DNA of 64,000 nt from Clusia tigrina (lineage: Eukaryota; Arthropoda; Insecta; Diptera; Clusiidae). Under the pieces are notes generated by a model. It did not search any database, was not told the origin of the DNA, and was given only the letters and a program-made list of their open reading frames with translations. Of the stretch, positions 50,078-63,800 are shown piece by piece (within the stretch, counting starts at the first letter, position 1; each line of letters starts with the position of its first letter). Both the position numbers and the translations under genes were made by a program. Where the stretch lies: NCBI GenBank assembly GCA_920105625.2, contig OV050030.1, positions 216,178,325-216,242,324 on the forward strand. The letters are read 5' to 3'.

Positions 50078-51430
50078 TCCTACACCTATCAAAGTATGCA
50101 ACAATCAAATGCTTGTAACTTTTTACTGGAGCGTCATAAAATCTTGAAATTTGGTGACAATAAAGTACTCGAGCCTCTTATCAATTTAAGCTATCGCTCA
50201 TAGCTATATTACCATTGAGTCCCAAATCAAACACTGATAAAACTTCAAATGGCCCTAACTTCTATACGGTGTATCCTATACCAATCAAATTTTGCAACAT
50301 TCAAATGCTTGTAACTTTTTACTGGAGCGTCATAAAATTTTGAAATTTTGTGACAATAAATTACTCGAGCCTCTCGTCAATTTAAACTATCGCTCATAGC
50401 TATGCCACCCTTGAGTCCCAAATCAAAGACTGATAAAACTTCAAATGGCCCTAACTTCTATACGGTGCATCCTATACCAATCAAATTTTGCAACATTCAA
50501 ATGCTTGTAACTTTTTAATGGAGCGTCATAAAATCTTGAAATTTTGTGACAATAAAGTACTCGAGCCTCTTATCAATATAAGATATCGCTCATAGCTATG
50601 CTACCCTTGAGTCCCAAATCAAGCACTGACAAAACTTTAAATGGCCCTTACTTCTATACGGTGCGTCTTACACCTAACAAAGTTTGCAACAATCAAATGC
50701 TTGCAACTTTTTACTGGAGCGTAATAAAAACTTGAAATTTTGTGAGAATAAAGTACTCGAGCCTCTTATCAATTTAAACTATCGCTCATAGCTATGCTAC
50801 CCTCGAGTCCCAAATCAAACACTGATAAAACTTCAAATTGTTCTAACTTCTATACGGTGCGTCCTACACCTATCAAACTTTTCAACATTCAAATGCTTGT
50901 AACTTCTTACTGGAGAGTCATAAAATCTTGAAATTTTTAGCAATAAAGTACTCGAGCCTCTTGTAAATTTAAGCTATCGCTCATAGCTATGCTACCCTTG
51001 AGTCCCAAATCAACCACTGCTAAAACTTCAAATGGCCCTAACTTCTATACGGTGCGTCCTATACCTATCAAAGTTTGCAACAATCAAATGCTTGTAACAT
51101 TTTACTGGAGCGTCATAAGGTCTTAAAATTTGGTGACAATAAAGTAGTCGAGCCTCTTATCAATTTAAGCGATCGCTCATAGCTATATTACCCTTGAGTC
51201 CCAAATCAAACACTGATAAAACTTCAAATGGCCCTAACTTCTATACGGTGCGTCCCACACCTATCAAAGTTTGCAACAATCAAATGCTTGTAACTTTTTA
51301 CTGGAGCGTCATAAAACCTTGAAATTTGGTGACAATAAGTTACTCGAACCTCTTATCAATTTAAGCTATGGCTCATACCTATGCTACCCTTAAGTCCCAA
51401 ATCAAACACTGATAAAACTTCAAATTGCCC

Positions 51431-54110
51431 TAACTTCTATACGGTGCGTCCTACACCTATCAAACTTTTCAACATTCAAATTCTTGTAATTTCTTACTGG
51501 AGAGTCATAAAATCTTGAAATTTTGTGACAGTAAAGTACTCGAGCCTCTTGTCAATTTAAGCTATCGCTCATAACTATGCTACCCTTGAGTCCCAAATCA
51601 AAGACTGATAATACTCCAAATGGCCCTAACTTCTATGCGGTGCATCTTATACCAATCAAATTTTGCAAAATTCAAATGCTTGTAACTTTTTATTTGCGCG
51701 TCATAAAACCATGAAATTTTGTGACAATAAATTGCTCGAACCTCTTATCAATTTAAGCTATGGCTCATAGCTATGCTACCCTTGAGTCCCAAATCAAACA
51801 CTGATAAAACTTCAAATTGCCCTAACTTCTATGCGGTGCATCCTATACCAATCTAATTTTGCAACATTCAAATGCTTGTAACTTTTTACTGGAGCGTCAT
51901 AAAATCTTGAAATATTGTGACAATAAAGTACTCGAGCCTCTTATCAATTTAAGCTATCGCTCATAGCTATGCTACCCTTGAGTCCCAAATCAAACACTGA
52001 TAATACTTCAAATGGCCCGAACTTCTATACGGTGCGTCTTACACCTATCAAAGTTTGCAACAATCAAATGCTTGTAACTTTTAACTGGAGCGTCATAAAA
52101 TCTTGAAATTTTGTGACAATAAACTACTCGAGCTATCACTCATTGCTATGCTACCCTTGAATCCCAAATCAAACACTGATAAAACTTCAAATGGCCCTAA
52201 TTTCTATACGGTGCGTCCTACACCTATCAAACTTTTCAACATTCAAATGCTTGTAACTTCTTACTGGAGAGTCATAAAATATTGATATTTTCTAACAATA
52301 AATTACTCGAGCCTCTTGTAAATTTAAGCTATCGCTCATAGCTATGCTACCCTTGAGTCCCAAATCAACCACTGCGAAAACTTCAAATGGCCCTAACTTC
52401 CATACTTTGCGTCCTATATCTATCCAAGTTTGCAACAATCAAATGCTTGTAACTTTTTACTGGAGCGTCATAAAATCTTGAAATTTTGTGACCATAAAGT
52501 ACTCGAGCCTCTTATCAATTTAAGCTATCGCTCATAGCTATGCCACCCTTGACTCCCAAATCAAACAGTGATAAAACTTCCAATGGCCCTATCTTCTATA
52601 CGGTGCATCCTACACCTATCAAAGTTTGCAACAATCTAATGCTTGTAACTTTTTACGGGAGTCTCATAAAACCTTGAAATTTGGTGACAAGAAAGTACTC
52701 GAGCCTCTTATCAATTTAAGCTATCGCTCATAGCTATGCTACCCTTGAGTCCCAAATCAAACACTGATAAACTTCAAATGGCCCTAATTTCTATACGGTG
52801 CGTCCTACACCTATCAAACTTTTCAACATTCAAATGCTTGTAACTTCTTACTGGAGAGTCATAAAATATTGAAATTTTGTAACAATAAAGTACTCGAGCC
52901 TCTTGTAAATTTAAGCTACCGCTCATAGCTATGCTACCCTTGAGTCCCAAATCAACCACTGCGAAAACTTCAAATGGCCCTAACTTCTACCTATCCAAAT
53001 TTGCAACAACCAAATGCTAGTAACTTTTTACTGGAGCGTCATAAAATCTTGAAATTTTGTGACATAGCCTCTTATCAATTTAAGCTATCGCTCATGGCTA
53101 TGCTACCCTTGAGTCCCAAATCAAACACTGATAAAACTTCAAATGGCCCTAGCTTCTATACGGTGCATCCTACACCTATCAAAGTTTGCCACAGTCAAAT
53201 GGTTGTAACTTTTTACTGGAGCTTAATAAAATCTTGAATTTTTGTGACAATAAAGTAGTCGAGCCTCTTGTCAATTTAAGCTATCGCTCATAGCTATGCT
53301 ACCCTTGAGTCCCAAATCAAACACTGATAAACTTCAAATGGCCCTAACTTCTATACGGTGCGTCCTACACCTATCAAACTTTTCAACATTCAAATTCTTG
53401 TAATTTCTTACTGGAGAGTCATAAAATCTTGAAATTTTGTGACAGTAAAGTACTCGAGCCTCTTGTCAATTTAAGCTATCGCTCATAACTATGCTACCCT
53501 TGAGTCCCAAATCAAAGACTGATAATACTCCAAATGGCCCTAACTTCTATGCGGTGCATCTTATACCAATCAAATTTTGCAAAATTCAAATGCTTGTAAC
53601 TTTTTATTTGCGCGTCATAAAACCTTGAAATTTTGTGACAATAAATTGAACCTCTTATCAATTTAAGCTATGGCTCATAGCTATGCTACCCTTGAGTCCC
53701 AAATCAAACACTGATAAAACTTCAAATTGCCCTAACTTCTATGCGGTGCATCCTATACCAATCTAATTTTGCAACATTCAAATGCTTGTAACTTTTTACT
53801 GGAGCGTCAAAAAATCTTGAAATATTGTGACAATAAAGTACTCGAGCCTCTTATCAATTTAAGCTATCGCTCATAGCTATGCTACCCTTGAGTCCCAAAT
53901 CAAAGACTGATAATACTTCAAATGGCCCGAACTTCTATACGGTGCGTCTTACACCTATCAAAGTTTGCAACAATCAAATGCTTGTAACTTTTAACTGGAG
54001 CGTCATAAAATCTTGAAATTTTGTGACAATAAACTACTCGAGCTATCACTCATTGCTATGCTACCCATGAATCCCAAATCAAACACTGATAAAACTTCAA
54101 ATGGCCCTAA
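51431..54110 (+). repeat. Block repeat, about 0.75 kb at 1.91-kb offset
   Basis: Monomers at 51431-52200 recur at about 53351-54110 with the same private variants ('caaattcttgtaatttc', 'ggtgcatcttatacc', 'cttttatttgcgcgtc', 'gaaatattgtgac', and the short 'aaactactcgagctatcac'). The offset is 1910-1914 bp. The second copy has lost a few bases ('aaattgaacctc'). Confidence 0.8.
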
Positions 54111-55737
54111 TTTCTATACGGTGCATCCTACACCTATCAAACTTTTCACCATTCAAATGCTTGTAACTTCTTACTGGAGAGTCATAAAATCTTGAAATTT
54201 TGTGAAAATAAAATACTCGAGCCACTTGTAAATTGAAGCTATCACTCATAGCTATGCTACCCTTGAGTCCCAAATCAAACACTGATAAAACTTCAAATGG
54301 CCCTAACTTCTATACGGTGCGTCCTATACCTATCAAAGTTTGGAACAATCAAATGCATGTAACTTTTTACTGGAGCGTCATAAAATCTTGAAATTTGCTG
54401 ACAATAAAGTACTCCATCCTCATCAATATAAGCTATGCTAACCTTGAGTCCCAAATCAAACACTGATAACACATCAAATGGCCCTAACTTCTATACGGTG
54501 CGTCTTACACCTATCAAAGTTTGCAACAATCAAATGCTTGTAACTTTTTACTGGAGCGTCATAATGTCTTGAAATTTTGTGACAATAATGTACTCGAGCC
54601 TCATCAATTTAAGCTATCACTCATAGCTATTCTACCCTTGAATCCCAAATCAAACACTGATAAAACTTCAAATGGCCCTAACTTCTTTACGGTGCGTCTT
54701 ACACCTATGAAAGTTTGGAACAATCAAATGCATGTAACTTTTTACTGGAGGGTCATAGAATCTTGAAATTTAGTGACAATAAAGTACTCGAGCCTCATCA
54801 ATTTAAGCTATCGCTCATAGCTATGCTAACCTTGAGTCCCAAATCAAACACTGATAAAACTTCAAATTGTCCTAACTTCTATACGGTGCGTTCTACACCT
54901 ATCAAACTTTTCAACATTCAAATGCTTGTAACTTCTTACAGGAGAGTCATAAGTGAGTCATTTGTGACAATAAAGTACTCGAGCCTCTTGTAAATTTCAG
55001 CTATCGCTCATAGCTATGCTACCCTTGAGTCCCAAATCAACCACTGCGAAAACTTGAAATGGCCCTAGCTTTTATACGGTGCGTCCTATACCTATCCAAG
55101 TTTGCAACAATCAAATGCTTGTAACTTTTTACTGGAGCGTCATAAAATCTTGAAATTTTGTGACCATAAAGTACTCGAGCCTCTTATCAATTTAAGCTAT
55201 CGCTTATAGCTATGCTACCCTTGAGTCCCAAATCAAACACTGATAAAACTTCAAATGGCCCTAACTTCTATACGGTGCATCCTACACCTATCAAAGTTTG
55301 CAACAATCAAATGCTTGTAACTTTTTACTGGAGCTTAATAAAATTATTGAATTTTTGTGACAATAAAGTACTCGAGCCTCTTGTCAATTTAAGCTATCGC
55401 TCATAGCTATGCTACCCTTGAGACCCAAATCAAACACTGATAAACTTCATATGGCCCTAACTTCTATACGGTGGGTCCTACACCTATCAAACTTTTCACC
55501 ATTCAAATGCTTGTAACTTCTTACTGGAGAGTCATAAAACCTTGAAATTTTGTGAAAATAAAGTATTCGAGCCTCTTGTAAATTTAAGCTATCGCTCATA
55601 ACTATGCTACGCTTGAGTCCCAAATCAAATACTGATAAAACTTCAAATGGCCCTAACGGTGCGTCCTATACCTATCAAAGTTTTCAACAATCAAATGCTT
55701 GTAACTTTTTAGTGGAGCGTCATAAAATCTTGAAATT

Positions 55738-58700
55738 TGATAAACTTCAAATGGCCCTAACTTCTATACGGTGCGTCCTACACCTATCAAAGATTGCAAC
55801 AATCAAATACTTGTAACTTTTTTTTGGAGCGTCATAAAACCTTGAAATTTGGTGACAATAAAGTACTCGAGCCTCTTATCAATTTAAGCTTTGGCTCATA
55901 GCTATGCAACCCTTGAGTCCCAAATCAAACACTAATAAACTTCAAATGGCCCTAACTTCTATACGGTGCATCCTACACCTGTCAAAGATTGCAATAATCA
56001 AATGCTTGTATTTTTTTACTGGAGCTTAATAAAATCTTGAATTTTTGTGACAATAAAGTACTCGAGCCTGTTGTCAATTTAAGCTATCGCTCATATCTTT
56101 GCTACCCTTGAGTCCCAAATCAAACACTGATAAAACTTCAAATGGCCCTAACTTCTATACGGTGCGTCCTATACCTATCAAAGTTTGGAACAATCAAATG
56201 CATGTAACTTTATACTGGAGCGTCATAAAATCTTGAAATTTGGGTACAATAAAGTACTCCAGCCTCATCAATATAAGCTATCGCTCATAGCTATGCTAAC
56301 CTTGAGTCCCAAATCAAACACTGATAAAACATCAAATGGCCCTAACTTCTATACGGTGCGTCTTACACCTATCAAAGTTTGCAACAATCAAATGTTTGTA
56401 ACTTTTTACTGGAGCGTCATAAAGTCTTGAAATTTTGTGACAATAAAGTACTCGAGCCTCATCAATTTAAGCTATCACTCATAGCTATGCTAACCTTGAG
56501 TCCCAAATCAAACACTGATGAAACTTCATATTGTCTTAACTTCTATACGGTGCGTTCTACACCTATCAAACTTTTCAACATTCAAATGCCTGTAACTTCT
56601 TACAGGAGAGTCATAAAATATTGAAATTTTGTGACAATAAAGTACTCGAGCTTCTAGTAAATTTCAGCTATCGCTCATAGCTTTGAGTCCCAAATCAACC
56701 ACTGCGAAAACTTGAAATGGCCCTAGCTTCTATACGGTGCATCCTATACCTATCCAAATTTCCAACAATCAAATGCTTGTAACTTTTTACTGGAGCGTCA
56801 TAAAATCTTCAAATTCTGTGACCATAAAGTACTCGAGCCTCTTATCAATTTAAGCTATCGCTTATAGCTATGCTACCCTTGAGTCCCAAATCAAACACTG
56901 ATAAAACTTCAAATGGCCCTAACTTCTATACGGTGCATCCTACACCTATCAAAGTTTGCAACAATCAAATGCTTGTAACTTTTTACTGGAGCTTAATAAA
57001 ATCTTGAATTTTTGAGACAATAAAGTACTCGAGCCTCTTGTCAATTTAAGCTATAGCTCATAGCTATGCTACCCTTGAGTCCCAAATCAAACACTGATAA
57101 AACTTCAAATTGTCCTAACTTCTATACGGTGCGTTCTACACCTATCAAACTTTTCAACATTCAAATGCTTGTAACTTCTTACAGGAGAGTCATAAAATAT
57201 TGAAATTTTGTGACAATAAAGTACTCGAACCTGTTGTAAATATCAGCTATCGCTCATAGCTATGCTGCCCTTGAGTCCCAAATCAACCACTGCGAAAACT
57301 TGAAATGGCCCTAGCTTCTATACGGTGCGTCCTATACCTATCCAAGTTTGCAACAATCAAATGCTTGTAACTTTTTACTGGAGCGTCATAAAATCTTGAA
57401 ATTTTGTGACCATAAAGTACTCGAGCCTCTTATCAATTTAAGTTATCGCTTATAGCTATGCTACCCTTGAATCCCAAATCAAACACTGATAAAACTTCAA
57501 ATGGCCCTAACTTCTATACGGTGCATCCTGCACCTATCAAACTTTTCAACATTCAAATGCTTGTAACTTCTTACAGGGGAGTCATAAAATATTGAAATTT
57601 TGTGACAATAAAGTACTCGAGCCTCTTGTCAATTTAAGCTATCGCTCATAGCTATGCTACCCTTGAGTCCCAAATCAAACACTGATAAACTTCAAATGGC
57701 CCGAACTTCTATACGGTGCATCCTACACCTATCAAAGTTTGCAATAATCAAATGCTTGTAACTTTTTACTTTAGCGTAATAAAACCTTGAATTTTTGTGA
57801 CAATAAAGTACTCGAGCCTCTTGTCAATTTAAGCTATCGCTCATAGCTTTGCTACCCTTGAGTCCCAAATCAAACACTGATAAACTTCAAATGGCCCTAA
57901 CTTCTATACGGTGCGTCCTACACCTATCAAACTTTTCACCATTCAAATGCTTGTAACTTCTTACTGGAGAGTCATAAAATCTTGAGATTTTGTGAAAATA
58001 AAGTACTCGAGCCTCTTGTAAATTTAAGCTATCGCTCACAACTATGCTACGCTTGAGTCCCACATCAAACACTGATAAAACTTCAAATGGCCCTAACTTC
58101 TATACGGTGCGTCCTATACCTATCAAAGTTTTCAACAATCAAATGCTTGTAACTTTTTACTGGAGCGTCATAAAATCTTGAAATTTGGTGACAATAAAGT
58201 ACTCGAGCCTCATCAATATAAGCTATCGCTCATAGCTATGCTAACCTTGAGTCCCAAATCAAACACAGATAAAACATCAAATGGCCCTAACTTCTATACG
58301 GTGCGTCCTATACCTATCAAAGTTTTCAACAATCAAATGCTTGTAACTTTTTACTGGAGCGTCATACAATCTTGAAAGTTGATAAACTTCAAATGGCCCT
58401 AACTTCTATACGGTGCGTCCTACACCTATCAAAGTTTGCAACAATCAAATACTTGTAACTTTTTTTTGGAGCGTCATAAAACCTTGAAATTTGGTGACAA
58501 TAAAGTACTCGAGCCTCTTATCAATTTAAGCTTTGGCTCATAGTTATGCAACCCTTGAGTCCCAAACAAAACACTGATAAACTTCAAATGGCCCTAACTT
58601 CTATACGGTGCGTCTTACACCTATCAAAGTTTGCAACAATCAAATGCTTGTAACTTTTTACTGGAGCGTCATAAAGTCTTGAAATTTTGTGACAATAAAG

Positions 58701-60839
58701 TACTCGAGCCACATCAATTTAAGCTATCACTCATAGCTATGCTACCCTTGAATCCCAAATCAACCACTGCGAAAACTTGAAATGGCCCTAACTTCTATAC
58801 GGTGCGTCCTATACCTATCCAAGTTTGCAACAATCAAATGCTTGTAACTTTTTACTGGAGCGTCATAAAATCTTGAAATTTTGTGACCATAAAGTACTCG
58901 AGCCTCTTATCAATTTAAGCTATCGCTTATAGCTATGCTACAGTTGAGTCCCAAATCAAACACTGATAAAACTTCAAATGGCCCTAGCTTCTATACGGTG
59001 CATCCTACACCTATCAAAGTTTGCAACAGTCAAATGCTTGTAACTTTTTACTGGAGCTTAATAAAATCTTGAATTTTTGTGACAATAAAGTAGTCGAGCC
59101 TCTTGTCAATTTAAGCTATCGCTCATAGCTATGCTGCCCTTGAGTCCCAAATCAAACACTGATAAACTTCAAATGGCCCTAACTTCTATACGGTGCGTCC
59201 TACACCTATCAAACTTTTCACCATTCAAATGCTTGTAACTTCTTACTGGAGAGTCATAAAATCTTGAAATTTTGTGAAAATAAAATACTCGAGCCTCTTG
59301 TAAATTGAAGCTATCACTCATAGCTATGCTATCCTTGAGTCCCAAATCAAACACTGATAAAACTTCAATTGGCCCTGACTTCTATACGATGCGTCCTATA
59401 CCTATCAAAGTTTTCAACAATCAAATGCTTGTAACTTTTTACTGGAGCGTCATAAAATCTTGAAATTTGGTGACAATAAAGTAGTCGAGCCTCTTGTAAA
59501 TTTAAGCTATCGCTCATAACTATGCTACGCTTGAGTTCCAAATCAAACACTGATAAAACTTCAAATGGCCCTAACTTCTATACGGTGCGTCATATACCTA
59601 TCAAAGTTTTCAACAATCAAACACTTGTAACTTTTATTTGGAGCGTCATAAAACCTTGAAATTTTGTGACAATAAAGTACTCGAGCCTTTTGTCAATTTA
59701 AGCTATCGCTCATAGCTATGCTACCCTTGAGTCCCAAATCAAAGATTGATAATACTTCAAATGGCCCTAACTTCTATACGGTGCGTCTTACAGCTATCAA
59801 AATTTGCAGCAATCAAATGCTTGCAACTTTTTACTGGAGCGTAATAAAACCTTGAAATTTTGTGACCATAAAGTACTCGAGCCTCTTATCAATTTAAGCT
59901 ATGGCTAATAGCTATGCTACCCTTGAGTCCCAAATCAAACACTGATAAAACTTCAAATTGCCCTAACTTCTATACGGTGCGTCCTACACCTATCAAACTT
60001 TTCAACATTCAAATGCTTCTAACTTCTTACTGGAGAGTAATAAAATATTGAAATTTTGTGACAATAAAGTACTCGAGCCTCTTGTAAATTTCAGCTATCG
60101 CTCATAGCTATGCTACCCATGAGTCCCAAATCAACCACTGCGAAAACTTCAAATGGCCCTAACTTCTATACGGTGCGTCCTATATCTATCCAAGTTTGCA
60201 ACAATCAAATGCTTGTAACTTTTTACTGGAGCGTCATAAAATCTTGAAATTTTGTGACCATTAAGTTTTCAGGCCTCTTATCAATCTAAGCTATCGCTTA
60301 TAGCTATGCTACCCTTGAGTCCCAAATCAAACACTGATAAAACTTCAAATGGCTCTAACTTCTATACGGTGCATCCTACACCTATCAAAGTGTGCAATAA
60401 TCAAATGCTTGTAACTTTTTACTGGAGCTTAATAAAATCTTGAATTTTTGTGACAATAAAGTACTCGAGCCTCTTGTCAATTCAAGCTATCGCTCATAGC
60501 TTTGCTACCCTTGAGTCCCAAATCAAACACTGATAAACTTCAAATGGCCCTAACTTCTATACGGTGCGTCCTACACCTATCATACTTTTCACCATTCAAT
60601 TGCTTGTAACTTCTTACTGGAGAGTCATAAAATCTTGAAATTTGGTGACAATAAAGTACTCGAGCCTCATCAATATAAGCTATCGCTCATAGCTATGCTA
60701 ACCTTGAGTCCCAAATCAAACACAGATAAAACATCAAATGGCCCTAACTTCTATACGGTGCGTCCTATACCTATCAAAGTTTTCAACAATCAAATGCTTG
60801 TAACTTTTTACTGGAGCGTCATAAAATCTTGAAATTTGA
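55738..60839 (+). repeat. Recurrent truncated monomer (about 80-bp deletion), three sites
   Basis: At about 55738, 58378 and 60836 the monomer jumps from 'cttgaaatttg' (one copy 'cttgaaagttg') directly to 'ataaacttcaaatgg', dropping the XhoI and catagctatg parts. Two bases, TG, are shared at the joint. The distances are about 2640 and 2458 bp, and flanking monomers are also shared. This marks one deletion spread by higher-order duplication. Confidence 0.8.
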
Positions 60840-63800
60840 TAAACTTCAAATGGCCCTAACTTCTATACGGTGCGTCCTACACCTATCAAAGTTTGCAACA
60901 ATCAAATACTTGTAACTTTTTTTTGGAGCGTCAAAAACCTTGAAATTTGGTGACAATAAAGTACTCGAGCCTCATCAATATAAGCTATCGCTCATAGCTA
61001 TGCTAACCTTGAGTCCCAAATCAAACACTGATAAAACATCAAATGGCCCTAACTTCTATACGGTGCATCCTACACCTGTCAAAGTTTGCAATAATCAAAT
61101 GCTTGTAACTTTTTACTGGAGCTTAATACAATCTTGAATTTTTGTGACAATAAAGTACTCGAGCCTCTTGTCAATTTAAGCTATCGCTCATAGCGTTGCT
61201 ACCCTTGAGTCCCAAATCAAACACTGATAAACTTCAAATGGCCCTAACTTCTATACGGTGCGTCCTACACCTATCATACTTTTCACCATTCAATTGCTTG
61301 TAACTTCTTACTGGAGAGTCATAAAATCTTGAAATTTGGTGACAATAAAGTACTCGAGCCTCATCAATATAAGCTATCGCTCATAGCTATGCTAACCTTG
61401 AGTCCCAAATCAAACACTGATAAAACATCAAATGGCCCTAACTTTTATACGGTGCGTCTTACACCTATCAAAGTTTGCAACAATCAAATGCTTGTAAATT
61501 TTTACTGGAGCGTCATAAAGTCTTGAAATTTTGTGACAATAAAGTACTCGAGCCACATCAATTTAAGCTATCACTCATAGCTATGCTACCCTTGAATCCC
61601 AAATCAAACACTGCGAAAATTTGAAATGGCCCTAACTTCTATACGGTGCATCCTATACCTATCCAAGTTTGCAACAATCAAATGCTTGTAACTTTTTACT
61701 GGAGCGTCATAAAATCTTGAAATTTTGTGACCATAAAGTACTCGAGCCTCTTATCAATTTAAGCTATCGCTTATAGCTATGCTACCCTTGAGTCCCAAAT
61801 CAAGCACTGATAAAACTTCAAATGGCCCTAACTTCTATACGGTGCGTCCTACACCAATCAAACTTTTCACCATTCAAATGCTTGTAACTTCTTACTGGAG
61901 AGTCATAAAATCTTGAAATTTTTGAAAATAAAGTACTCGAGCCTCTTGTAAATTTAAGCTATCGCTCATAGCTACGCTACGCTTGAGTCCCAAATCAAAC
62001 ACTGATAAAACTTCAAATGGTCCTAACTTCTATACGGTGCGTCCTACACCGATCAAACTTTTCACCATTCAAATGCTTGTAACTTCTTACTGGAGAGTCA
62101 TAAAATCTTGAAAATTTGTGAAAATAAAGTACTCGAGCCTCTTGTAAATTTAAGTTATCGCTCATAGCTATGCTACCCTTGAGTCCCAAATCAACCACTG
62201 CGAAAACTTCAAATGGCCCTAACTTCTACCTATCCAAGTTTGCAACAATCAAATGCTAGTAACTTTTTACTGGAGCGTCATAAAATCTTGAAATTTTGTG
62301 ACATAGCCTCTTATCAATTTAAGTTATCGCTCATAGCTATGCTACCCTTGAGTCCCAAATCAAACACTGATAAAACTTCAAATTCCCCTAGCTTCTATAT
62401 GCTGCATCCTACACCTATAAAAGTTTGCAACAGTCAAATGCTTGTAACTTTTTACTGGAGCTTAATAAAATCTTGAATTTTTGTGACAATAAAGTAGTCG
62501 AGCCTCTTGTCAATTTAAGCTATCGCTCATAGCTATGCTGCCCTTGAGTCCCAAATCAAACATTGATAAACTTCAAATGGCCCTAACTTCTATACGGTGC
62601 GTCCTACACCTATCAAACTTTTCACCATTCAAATGCTTGTAACTTCTTACTGGAGAGTCATAAAATCTTGAAATTTTGTGAAAATAAAATACTCGAGCCT
62701 CTTGTAAATTGAAGCTATCACTCATAGCTATGCTATCCTTGAGTCCCAAATCAAACACTGATAAAACTTCAATTGGCCCTAACTTCTATACGATGCGTCC
62801 TATACCTATCAAAGTTTTCAACAATCAAATGCTTCTAACTTTTTACTGGAGCGTCATAAAATCTTGAAATTTGGTGACAATAAAGTAATCGAGCCTCTTA
62901 TCAATTTAAGCTATGGCTCATAGCTATGCTACCCTTGAGTCCCAAATCAAACACTGATAAACTTCAAATGGCCCTAACTTCTTTACGATGCGTCCTACAC
63001 CTATCAAAGTTTGCAACAATCAAATGCTTGTAACTTTTTACTGGAGCGTCATAAAACCTTGTTATTTTGTGAAAATAAAGTACTCGAGCCTTTGTTCAAT
63101 TTAAGCTATCGCTCATAGCTATGCTACCCTTGAGTCCCAAATCAAAGATTGATAATACTTCAAATGGCCCTAACTTCTATACGGTGCGTCTTACAGCTAT
63201 CAAAATTTGCAGCAATCAAATGCTTGCAACTTTTTACTGGAGCGTAATAAAACCTTGAAATTTTGTGACCATAAAGTACTCGAGCCTCTTATCAATTTAA
63301 GCTATGGCTAATAGCTATGCTACCCTTGAGTCCCAAATCAAACACTGATAAAACTTCAAATTGCCCTAACTTCTATACGGTGCGTCCTACACCTATCAAA
63401 CTTTTCAACATTCAAATGCTTCTAACTTCTTACTGGAGAGTCATAAAATATTGAAATTTTGTGACAATAAAGTACTCGAGCCTCTTGTAAATTTCAGCTA
63501 TCGCTCATAGCTATGCTACTCATGAGTCCCAAATCAACCACTGCGAAAACTTCAAATGGCCCTAACTTCTATACGGTGCGTCCTATACCTATCCAAGTTT
63601 GCAACAATCAAATGCTTGTAACTTTTTACTGGAGCGTCATAAAATCTTGAAATTTTGTGACCATTAAGTTTTCAGGCCTCTTATCAATCTAAGCTATCGC
63701 TTATAGCTATGCTACCCTTGAGTCCCAAATCAAACACTGATAAACTTCAAATGGCCCTAACTTCTATACGGTGCATCCTACACCTGTGAAAGTTTGCAAT

